Below, in pieces: positions 1 through 5,171 of a DNA stretch of 5,171 bases. The stretch lies in contig DAIOGN010000183.1 of NCBI GenBank assembly GCA_036745245.1, positions 1 through 5,171 on the forward strand. The letters are read 5' to 3'. Below the pieces are notes generated by a model. It searched no databases. It saw only the letters and a list, made by a program, of their open reading frames with translations, and was not told the DNA's origin. Numbering within the stretch: the stretch's first letter is position 1; the number at the start of each line of letters is the position of its first letter. Position numbers and translations under genes: made by a program. The stretch is from DAIOGN01 sp036745245 (GTDB lineage: Bacteria; Zixibacteria; MSB-5A5; JAUVRN01).

Positions 1-1491
1 AATCGCGGGAATATTGGAACGCAACGGCAGCACCTGTGCGCCGGCGGGCATGATATGATCGGTGGTGATGTTGTCGCCCACCTTGAGCAGCACTTCGCCC
101 GACACCGCATCGGCCAGAGGTTTCTGACGCGGCAGGGGTTTGATATTGGGACCGCGGAGGATCTCAACGCCCGATCCGTTGTCCGGAGGCTTCACGATGA
201 ACTCATCGTCGATCGTGATCTCGGCCGGAATCTGAAACACCGGCGGCGCTCCCAGATCGCGCGGGTCGGTGATCACGCCCGTGAGCGCACAGGCCGTGCA
301 CACTTCAGGGGAGGCGAGATACACGTTGGCGTCGGCCGTGCCTGATCGGCCCGGGAAATTCCTGTTGAAGCTGCGGATCGAGACCCCGCCCGACGGCGGG
401 GCTTGTCCCATGCCGATGCACGGACCGCAGGCCGACTCCAGAACGCGCGCGCCCGCCGCGATCATGATCGCCAGCGCCCCGTGCTCGGCCGTGGCGGTGA
501 ACACCTGCTTGGAGCCCGGCGTGATGGTCATGGACACACCCTCATGGATGTGCTTGCCCTTGAGAATGGCGGCGGTGACCCACAGGTCGTGCAGGGACGA
601 ATTCGTGCACGACCCCACGCACACCTGGTCTACCTTCAGCCCCGCCACTTCGCGCACGGGCACCACGGAGTCGGGAGAATGCGGCCGCGCAATGAGCGGT
701 TCCAGGTCGCCCAGCACGATGGTGATCTTCTCGTCGTACGCGGCGCCGGGATCGGGTGACACAGGTTGCCATTGTGACTCGCGCTTCTGCAGCTTGAGGT
801 AGGCGCGCGTGCGTTCATCCGATGGGAAGATCGACGTGGTGGCGCCCAGCTCGGCGCCCATGTTGGTGATGGTGGCGCGTTCCGGCACAGACAGGGAGCC
901 CACGCCTTCGCCATGGTACTCGAGCACACGGCCCACACCGCCCTTCACCGTGAGCCGGCGCAACACCTCGAGGATCACGTCCTTGGCCGTGACCCAGGGC
1001 GAAAGCTTTCCCAACAGCTCAATCCCCACCACTTTGGGCATGGACATATTAAAGGGCTGCCCGGCCATGGCCACCGCCACGTCGAGCCCGCCCGCGCCGA
1101 TGGCGAGCATGCCCAGTCCCCCCGAGGTGGGAGTGTGTGAATCGGACCCGAGCAGGGTTTTCCCCGGCGCTCCGTAGCGTTCGAGGTGCACCTGATGACA
1201 GATTCCGTTGCCGGGCCGGGAAAAGTGGATGCCGTAGCGGGCCGCCACCGACTGCAGATAGCGATGGTCGTCCGCGTTCTCGAAGCCCGTCTGGAGCATG
1301 TTGTGATCGACGTACGACACTGATCGCTCGGTGCGCACGCGGTCGAGTTCCATGGCCTCGAATTGAAGGTAGGCCATGGTGCCTGTGGCATCCTGGGTGA
1401 GCGTCTGGTCGATCTTGATGGCGATGGGCGATCCGGGCACGAGGTCGCCCTGCACCAGATGGCCTTTCAGGATTTTCTGCGTCAGGTTCAT
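1..1491 (-). CDS. Aconitate hydratase, Aquifex-type (3'-partial)
   Basis: Catalyses citrate-isocitrate isomerisation via cis-aconitate in the TCA cycle, in the cytoplasm. The reverse strand is open for 497 codons and runs off the left edge; homologues of about 640-660 residues imply that roughly 150 codons are missing. Visible motifs: DQTLTQDATGTMAYLQFEA (residues 28-46), YVDHN with D62/H63 in the catalytic Asp-His position, GSDSHT (115-120), the [4Fe-4S] ligands C295 (VGSCTN) and C355/C358 (ACGPCIG), and substrate-binding arginines R377/R382 in NRNFPGR. The C-terminal swivel domain opens with VGDNITTDH near residue 475. The N-terminus and overall text match the short bacterial 'putative aconitase' type rather than the ~890-residue AcnA or AcnB. 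ATG 1491 fits the family N-terminus (MNLTQKIL); an in-frame ATG at 1518 would add nine residues. Neither start has a good ribosome site. It lies 31 bp after the Rrf2 gene and is probably co-transcribed with it. Family assignment is very secure. Confidence 0.96.
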   Translation of the reverse strand, partial: MNLTQKILKGHLVQGDLVPGSPIAIKIDQTLTQDATGTMAYLQFEAMELDRVRTERSVSYVDHNMLQTGFENADDHRYLQSVAARYGIHFSRPGNGICHQVHLERYGAPGKTLLGSDSHTPTSGGLGMLAIGAGGLDVAVAMAGQPFNMSMPKVVGIELLGKLSPWVTAKDVILEVLRRLTVKGGVGRVLEYHGEGVGSLSVPERATITNMGAELGATTSIFPSDERTRAYLKLQKRESQWQPVSPDPGAAYDEKITIVLGDLEPLIARPHSPDSVVPVREVAGLKVDQVCVGSCTNSSLHDLWVTAAILKGKHIHEGVSMTITPGSKQVFTATAEHGALAIMIAAGARVLESACGPCIGMGQAPPSGGVSIRSFNRNFPGRSGTADANVYLASPEVCTACALTGVITDPRDLGAPPVFQIPAEITIDDEFIVKPPDNGSGVEILRGPNIKPLPRQKPLADAVSGEVLLKVGDNITTDHIMPAGAQVLPLRSNIPAI

Positions 1492-1522
1492 GACCACAAC
1501 CTGCCGCGGCGCGTGCATCGAG

Positions 1523-1960
1523 TCAAGAGCGCTTGGTGCGCTTGCGGCTCAGCATCGAGGCGGCATCCTTCAGCGTGAGCCCGTCCATCGAGGCGGTGTA
1601 CTGAACGCGAAAGGATTTCCAGAAGTCGTGCAGTGCACAGGGAGCATCGTCGCGGCACACATCCAGGCCGAGCACGCACATAGCGTCGAGGTCCACGGCG
1701 CCGTCGACGGCATGCACCACATCCGCGAGACGGATCTCCCGGGGATCGTGAGCCAGGCTGTAGCCCCCGCCCGGGCCCTTCGAGGACACCACGAGCCCGC
1801 GCTTGTTGAGATCGTGCAGGATCTTCGACAGGAAGGGTCTCGGAATGCTCTCTTCCTCGGCGATCTCGCGAACCAGGACGGGCCAACGGGCCTGATGCAC
1901 CGACAGGTAGATCAAAGCACGCAGAGCGTGCTGGCAGGTAGAGGAGAAGATCATGTGCAT
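1523..1960 (-). CDS. Rrf2-family [Fe-S]-type transcriptional regulator (IscR-like ligand set)
   Basis: A 145-residue DNA-binding regulator of the Rrf2 family. The N-terminal winged helix-turn-helix covers about residues 5-75, with the recognition region around RPFLSKILHDL and the wing signature GPGGGYSLA (62-70). Cysteines C95, C102 and C108 plus H111 (CALHDFW) correspond to C92, C98, C104 and H107 of E. coli IscR (CLTHALW), so a [2Fe-2S] cluster is likely. The first spacing is six residues here against five in IscR. The Asp8 cluster ligand of NsrR appears to be replaced by Gln, which argues against an NsrR-type NO sensor. The C-terminus is short and basic (SRKRTKRS). ATG 1960 is the longest start; ATG 1954 (MIFSSTCQ) looks more like the usual family N-terminus. 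No Shine-Dalgarno sequence is visible before either. It is divergent from the persulfide dioxygenase fusion and directly upstream of the aconitase. Autoregulation is typical of the family, but the targets are not proven. Confidence 0.93.
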   Translation of the reverse strand: MHMIFSSTCQHALRALIYLSVHQARWPVLVREIAEEESIPRPFLSKILHDLNKRGLVVSSKGPGGGYSLAHDPREIRLADVVHAVDGAVDLDAMCVLGLDVCRDDAPCALHDFWKSFRVQYTASMDGLTLKDAASMLSRKRTKRS

Positions 1961-2084
1961 GTCATAATAAAAAGCCGGTCACTTGTCGCCCCATAAATTG
2001 GGCCCCGTGCCGCGCCCTGTGACTCCGCCGCCTGGCCCGGCACTCATTGCCGGCTTTCCGATGCGGAGCGGTTCCCTCGTCCTC

Positions 2085-2115
2085 CGGCGAGCCGCCTCGT
2101 TCCGCAGGCTCGCCG
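2085..2115. repeat. Inverted repeat, 9-bp perfect arms, 13-nt loop
   Basis: CGGCGAGCC at 2085-2093 is the exact reverse complement of CGGCTCGCCG minus its first base, that is GGCTCGCCG at 2107-2115, with a 13-nt spacer. It could form a stable hairpin in the presumed Rrf2 leader RNA. No T-run follows on either strand, so it is not an obvious intrinsic terminator. Confidence 0.55.
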
Positions 2116-2145
2116 ACTCAGGTTGCAATGCCCTGGAGTTCCCCG

Positions 2146-2165
2146 AGGAGCCCCTGGAGGCTCCT
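2146..2165. repeat. Inverted repeat, 7-bp perfect arms, 6-nt loop
   Basis: AGGAGCC (2146-2152) and GGCTCCT (2159-2165) are exact reverse complements around the loop CCTGGA. It lies about 20 bp downstream of the minus-strand TATAAT, so it would be the first hairpin of the Rrf2 leader. The octamer CCCTGGAG also occurs twice here in direct orientation (2131-2138 and 2152-2159). Confidence 0.5.
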
Positions 2166-2172
2166 ACCCCGA

Positions 2173-2215
2173 CCCCTATAAGTAATTATATGATCGCATT
2201 GTCAACTACATTTCC
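2173..2215 (-). promoter_or_regulatory. AT-rich island with promoter hexamers for the Rrf2-aconitase operon
   Basis: This is a clearly AT-rich patch in GC-rich surroundings, in the divergent intergenic region. On the minus strand it holds a perfect TATAAT (2190-2185) and a perfect TTGACA (2205-2200). They are only 9 bp apart, however, so they cannot form one ordinary sigma-70 promoter, and the hexamer 17 bp upstream of TATAAT (AAATGT) is poor. The short dyad TATAA-N4-TTATA (2177-2190) and a TGA-N8-TCA arrangement (2191-2204) overlap it and could be parts of an operator. This is the best promoter candidate in the gap, but the exact elements are uncertain. Confidence 0.35.
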
Positions 2216-2231
2216 GCCCGTTTTGACGATT

Positions 2232-2246
2232 CCACCCGACGGGTGG
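2232..2246. repeat. 15-bp hyphenated palindrome, candidate operator or small hairpin
   Basis: CCACCCGACGGGTGG is a perfect palindrome with 7-bp arms around a single central A. It sits about 160 bp upstream of the persulfide dioxygenase start and 40 bp from the AT-rich island. Its symmetry suits a dimeric regulator or a short hairpin. No regulator can be assigned to it from the sequence. Confidence 0.4.
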
Positions 2247-2405
2247 CGACTGAGCCCTGCCCGGCCGCGATAAAATGATGAAGGGTGGCAGGTTAACTTT
2301 CCTGCGGCGTGGCGAACGCAAGTCGCCTTACTATGGAGGCGAACTCCCGCGGGATTGAGCGGTAAGCCTACCTGAACACTGAATCTGGAGACTCTGGACA
2401 GGACT
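2247..2405 (+). promoter_or_regulatory. Upstream region of the persulfide dioxygenase gene
   Basis: This segment must carry, or be part of, the plus-strand gene's leader. TAAAAT at 2271-2276 is a 5/6 match to a -10 box, but no fitting -35 lies upstream. Short dyads are present: GCAGG/CCTGC (2288-2292 with 2301-2305), GGCGA/TCGCC (2311-2315 with 2323-2327), the perfect palindrome TCCCGCGGGA (2345-2354) and GGTA/TACC (2361-2372). The only ribosome-site candidate is AGGA at 2400-2403, which is very close to the ATG at 2406. I see no gene here. Confidence 0.3.
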
Positions 2406-3842
2406 ATGTTTTTCGAACGAATCTATGAGCCGGGCCTCGCGCACGCGAGCTACGTGATTGGATGTCAGAAAACGGGCGCCGCGCTCGTGGTGGATCCCAA
2501 ACGCGACGTGGACACCTACCTCGAACTCGCACGCCGCGAACGTCTGCAGATTACACACGTGGCGGAGACCCACATTCACGCCGACTTTCTCTGCGGCAGC
2601 CGGGAACTCGCACAGCTCACGGGCGCTGAGCTGCTGCTGTCCGACGAAGGCGGCCCCGACTGGCAATACGCCTTCGAACACACGGGACTCAAACACCAGA
2701 CTACGTTCCGCGTGGGTCAGCTGGAGTTCAGGGTGCTGCACACGCCCGGCCACACGCCCGAACACATCTGTTTTCTGCTCGCCGACCGGGCCACGTCCTC
2801 CGAACCGCTCATGTTGTTCTCCGGAGACTTTGTTTTCGTAGGCGATGTGGGGCGGCCCGATCTTCTGGAGAAAGTGGTGGGCCTGGCGGGCACGCAGGAG
2901 CGCTCGGCGCAGAAGTTATGGGAGTCTCTCGAGTTGTTCCGCTCTCTCCCCGACTTCGTGCAGGTGTGGCCCGCACACGGCGCAGGCTCGGCCTGCGGCA
3001 AGGCTCTGGGAAGCGTGCCGTCGAGCACGGTGGGCTACGAGAAGCGGGCCAACTGGGCATTTCAGAAACCCAGGGAAGAGTTCATCTCCGAGCTTCTGTC
3101 GGGCCAGCCCGAGCCGCCGCGCTATTTCGCCCTGATGAAGAAGCTCAATCGGGAAAAGCGCAGGATCGTGCCGGTGGTGCCTCAACCTGAGGAACTCACG
3201 CTGAAGCAGTTCGACGTGGCCTCCGCCGATGGCGCGCTCGTACTCGACGTACGCGACCGCAAGCTGTTCGCGGCCGGGCATCTGCCCGGCAGTTTCAACA
3301 TTCCGCTGGCCAAGTCGCTCTCCACCTGGGCCGGCTGGCTTCTGGCCTACGACCGCGACCTGGTGCTCGTGGCCCCTCCACAGGACGTGGAGCGGGCGGT
3401 GCGCGCTCTCGTGCGCATCGGGCTCGACCGCCTGGTGGGCTTTGTGCCGGGCGTGTCCGACTGGCGCGCCGCAGGTCGGAAGCTGGCGCACGTGCAACAG
3501 GTGGCACCTTCGGATGTGTCGGCCCTCCTGTCGGAGCGCCAGGCGTTGCTTCTGGACGTGCGCGAGCAAAGCGAGTTCGGCACCCTGCACATCCAGGGCG
3601 CCAAGAACATTCATGGCGGGCACCTGATTGCCCGCGCCTCGGAGGTCCCCAGGGATCGACCGGTGATCCTGTATTGTCAGTCGGGCGGACGATCGTCCAT
3701 TGCCGCAGCCACTCTCAAGTCTCTCGGATTCGAAAGCGTGTACGATCTCGAGGGGGGCATCCAGGGCTGGATGCGCGAGCGGCTGCCGGTGGAGGCCGAA
3801 TCCGGACCCCTCTCCCGACCGGCCGGCTCCACGGAACACTGA
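2406..3842 (+). CDS. Persulfide dioxygenase-rhodanese fusion (CstB-like, MBL fold)
   Basis: A 478-residue cytoplasmic enzyme of reactive sulfur detoxification. Residues 1-~235 form an ETHE1-like metallo-beta-lactamase fold: THIHAD (55-60), HTPGHTPEH (112-120), SGDFVFVGDVGRPDLL (139-154) and PAHGAGSACG (189-198). By comparison with ETHE1, H56, H116 and D141 should bind the single iron. The domain would oxidise a thiol persulfide with O2 to sulfite. Residues ~268-360 are a rhodanese-like domain whose catalytic loop reads LVLVAPPQD, with no cysteine (A323 in its place), so it is probably inactive. Residues ~368-463 are an active-type rhodanese with C424 in CQSGGRS, which could join sulfite and persulfide sulfur into thiosulfate. 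This order and length resemble staphylococcal CstB. The start MFFERIYEPG matches the family N-terminus. The gene is transcribed away from the Rrf2 gene and is probably monocistronic, since its stop lies 4 bp from a convergent gene. The exact substrate (glutathione, CoA or another thiol persulfide) cannot be told. Confidence 0.95.
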   Translation: MFFERIYEPGLAHASYVIGCQKTGAALVVDPKRDVDTYLELARRERLQITHVAETHIHADFLCGSRELAQLTGAELLLSDEGGPDWQYAFEHTGLKHQTTFRVGQLEFRVLHTPGHTPEHICFLLADRATSSEPLMLFSGDFVFVGDVGRPDLLEKVVGLAGTQERSAQKLWESLELFRSLPDFVQVWPAHGAGSACGKALGSVPSSTVGYEKRANWAFQKPREEFISELLSGQPEPPRYFALMKKLNREKRRIVPVVPQPEELTLKQFDVASADGALVLDVRDRKLFAAGHLPGSFNIPLAKSLSTWAGWLLAYDRDLVLVAPPQDVERAVRALVRIGLDRLVGFVPGVSDWRAAGRKLAHVQQVAPSDVSALLSERQALLLDVREQSEFGTLHIQGAKNIHGGHLIARASEVPRDRPVILYCQSGGRSSIAAATLKSLGFESVYDLEGGIQGWMRERLPVEAESGPLSRPAGSTEH

Positions 3843-3846
3843 AGCG

Positions 3847-5171
3847 CTACTTGAGAATCACCACGTCGATGCGGCGGTTCTTGGCTCGTCCTTCGGAGGT
3901 GCTGTTGGAGGCCACGGGCCGCTCGTCGCCGAAGCCTCTGGCTGTGAGTTGTTCCGGGGCCCGCTTCGAATTCTTCAAGAGCCGCGTCCGCACCGCGTCG
4001 GCCCGCCGTTCCGAAAGCTCCAGATTGCCCGACTTGCTGCCGCGCGCATCGGTGTGTCCTTCCACCACCACGCTCTGGCCTGCGAATGAATTGAGGATCG
4101 TCTCCACCTTGGCGAGAATCTTCTCGTGCTTTGGCAGAATCCTGCTGTCTCCCGGGTCGAAGGACAGGCCGGTGAGGCGAAGTACGATGTCGTCCGAGTC
4201 GTTGTACAGCACCACCCCTTCCGACACGGACAGGAGGCTGGCGGCCGCCTTGAATTTCGTCTCTCGCTCCTCCCGGCGGGTGAGCTCGTAGGCGGTTTCA
4301 TCGGCCAGCTGCGACACCTCCGCCAGCTGTGCCTGCCGGGCCTGGGCCATGCGCGCCCAGTCGGCCTTTTCTTCAGTCAACCGCGCGAGGCGTTCGGACG
4401 CCTGCGTGGCCAGTTCCACGGGATGCGCCGAGGGCGAAGCCTCGCCCGTTTCGGCCAGTCCTTTCGCCAGTACTTCGGACACGGCTTCGAGTTCGGAGCC
4501 CGCAATGCCGAGATCGGACGTGACGCCCGACAGTCCGGAAACCAGCGTGTCCACGACCGCCCCGGGGCCCATGTGGTACGGCGGAGGCGGCAGATTCGCC
4601 GCTCCGGCGAGGCGGCCGAGTTCGGTTTCGAATTCGAGCAGCAACACTTCGCGGGACGCCCGGCGCGCCTCGAGTTCGCTGACGGCCCGGCCCAGCGCGA
4701 TGGTGTGCAGCGCCTCGACCTCCGCCCGACGCGCCTCGGCGGGTGCCTCCACCGTGTCGCGCCGATTGGCTACGATCAACTCGTGCGCCCTGTCGCGGGC
4801 CGTGGTGGCCAGGCCCAGGGTGACGGGTGCAAAACGTCCCCACGATTTGAGCTCCGCACTGGCCAGCAGACTGTCGGCGCGACCCACCACGGATCGGTGA
4901 ATGGCCGAAAGCTCAGAAGCGTCGAACAGCGGTTCGCATTTGCGTGCGTCCGCCTGCCCGCCCTCCACGTTGCCCGATTCGACTTTGCGCGCAGCCGCCA
5001 CGAGCAGCTCCTCGGCACGGCCGTATTCGCGCGGCACCAGAAACTGTGCGCGGGCGACGCGTGCGCGATGGCGCGGCTCCAGGGAAGCGGACAGGGCCCC
5101 GCGCACGTCCGCAGAGATGCGGATGGCGTCGTGCGCTCGCTTTGACGCGAGATCGAGTTTTTGATCCAGGT
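3847..5171 (-). CDS. OmpA-domain envelope protein with DUF4398-like helical N-terminus (5'-partial)
   Basis: A peptidoglycan-associated envelope protein; 440 residues lie in the window and the reverse frame is open to the right edge, so the true start, with any signal peptide or lipobox, is outside. The GTG at 5106 is the first start-like codon inside the window, but the frame continues in similar style upstream of it. The first half is charged, Ala/Glu/Arg-rich and helical, and the stretch around 4920-5100 (AEELLVAAARKVESGN) resembles DUF4398. A Pro-rich break (PPPPY, near 4575) separates it from a second coiled-coil-like region rich in Ala, Glu and Arg. The C-terminal ~120 residues (3850 to ~4205) are a complete OmpA-like domain: LSFDPG, GHTDARGS, LSERRA, ARGFGDERP and NRRIDV. 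The Asp of GHTD and the second Arg of LSERR have the same 15-residue spacing as D271 and R286 of E. coli OmpA, which bind diaminopimelate in peptidoglycan. The role is probably wall anchoring of an outer-membrane component. It converges on the rhodanese fusion gene with 4 bp between stops. Confidence 0.9.
   Translation of the reverse strand, partial: LDQKLDLASKRAHDAIRISADVRGALSASLEPRHRARVARAQFLVPREYGRAEELLVAAARKVESGNVEGGQADARKCEPLFDASELSAIHRSVVGRADSLLASAELKSWGRFAPVTLGLATTARDRAHELIVANRRDTVEAPAEARRAEVEALHTIALGRAVSELEARRASREVLLLEFETELGRLAGAANLPPPPYHMGPGAVVDTLVSGLSGVTSDLGIAGSELEAVSEVLAKGLAETGEASPSAHPVELATQASERLARLTEEKADWARMAQARQAQLAEVSQLADETAYELTRREERETKFKAAASLLSVSEGVVLYNDSDDIVLRLTGLSFDPGDSRILPKHEKILAKVETILNSFAGQSVVVEGHTDARGSKSGNLELSERRADAVRTRLLKNSKRAPEQLTARGFGDERPVASNSTSEGRAKNRRIDVVILK

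Larger units (their letters stand above)
1961..2184 (-). promoter_or_regulatory. Putative long structured 5' leader of the Rrf2-aconitase transcript
   Basis: If transcription starts just after the TATAAT at 2190-2185, the Rrf2 mRNA has a leader of about 200 nt. It is GC-rich and dense in complementary arms. Read on the minus strand, AAAGCCGG (2057-2050) can pair with CCGGCTTT (1978-1971), which runs into TTTTTATT just before the start codon. GTGCCG (2043-2038) can pair with CGGCAC (2012-2007) inside that stem. A competing local hairpin, CCGGCA (2053-2048) with TGCCGG (2042-2037), uses bases from both other stems and excludes them. This resembles attenuator geometry. It matches no riboswitch class I know, and chance pairing is easy in GC-rich DNA. 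I see no convincing protein in it on either strand. Confidence 0.3.

Noticed and set aside
1..1491. 3-isopropylmalate dehydratase large subunit (LeuC) as the identity of the left gene
   Set aside because: The family shares the Fe-S motifs, but the NRNFPGR text and the fused swivel domain starting at VGDNITTDH fit a single-chain aconitase; LeuC is shorter and has a separate small subunit.
1376..1996. A 206-codon plus-strand open frame covering the Rrf2 gene
   Set aside because: The opposite strand encodes a complete Rrf2 regulator with all family motifs; this frame shows none and crosses into the aconitase start.
2037..2057. A plus-strand intrinsic terminator at CCGGCA-N5-TGCCGG followed by CTTT
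   Set aside because: The stem has only 6 bp and the T-run only three bases, and no plus-strand gene ends nearby.
1983..2273. A possible 96-codon plus-strand gene in the divergent intergenic region
   Set aside because: It needs a TTG start without a ribosome site, has a Pro/Arg-rich low-complexity product, and spans the AT-rich promoter-like island and several inverted repeats.
1961..2405. A known riboswitch (cobalamin, TPP, SAM) or T-box in the intergenic region
   Set aside because: I looked for the conserved core sequences of these classes on both strands and saw none.
2916..3839. A 307-codon minus-strand open frame opposite the rhodanese fusion
   Set aside because: It is a shadow of the clearly coding plus frame. 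It lacks domain signatures and has an atypical His/Arg/Gln composition.
4126..5145. A 339-codon plus-strand open frame opposite the OmpA-like gene
   Set aside because: It is Arg/Gly/His-rich with no recognisable motif and mirrors a reverse-strand frame with a complete OmpA domain. Long antisense frames are expected in GC-rich genes.

Overview
The window is GC-rich (well above 60% by eye) with tightly packed bacterial genes and weak or absent Shine-Dalgarno sequences. The combination of a short 'Aquifex-type' aconitase, an IscR-like Rrf2 regulator, a CstB-type persulfide dioxygenase-rhodanese fusion and a DUF4398-like/OmpA envelope protein suits an aerobic Gram-negative chromosome. Gemmatimonadota or a similar high-GC phylum is my best guess, but the sequence alone does not prove it. 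I see no mobile elements, tRNA, rRNA or CRISPR array.

Layout: (1) 1-1491, minus strand: aconitate hydratase, with its last ~150 codons beyond the left edge. (2) 1523-1960, minus strand: an Rrf2-family transcription factor only 31 bp upstream of the aconitase, so the two probably form an operon. (3) 1961-2405: a 445-bp divergent intergenic region. It holds an AT-rich promoter-like island (about 2173-2215), several inverted repeats, and what would be a ~200-nt GC-rich, highly foldable leader for the Rrf2-aconitase mRNA. (4) 2406-3842, plus strand: a three-domain persulfide dioxygenase / inactive rhodanese / active rhodanese fusion. (5) 3847-5171, minus strand: an OmpA-domain envelope protein with its 5' end beyond the right edge, tail to tail with the fusion gene and separated from it by 4 bp.

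How the genes may work together: the Rrf2 protein carries the three cysteines and one histidine that bind [2Fe-2S] in IscR. It sits between an iron-sulfur enzyme (aconitase) and an enzyme that oxidises persulfide sulfur. The simplest reading is a small iron-sulfur/reactive-sulfur module in which a cluster-sensing repressor controls its own operon and possibly the divergent sulfide-detoxification gene. The protein families are clear from motifs; the regulatory link is inference from gene order. The OmpA-like gene looks functionally unrelated.
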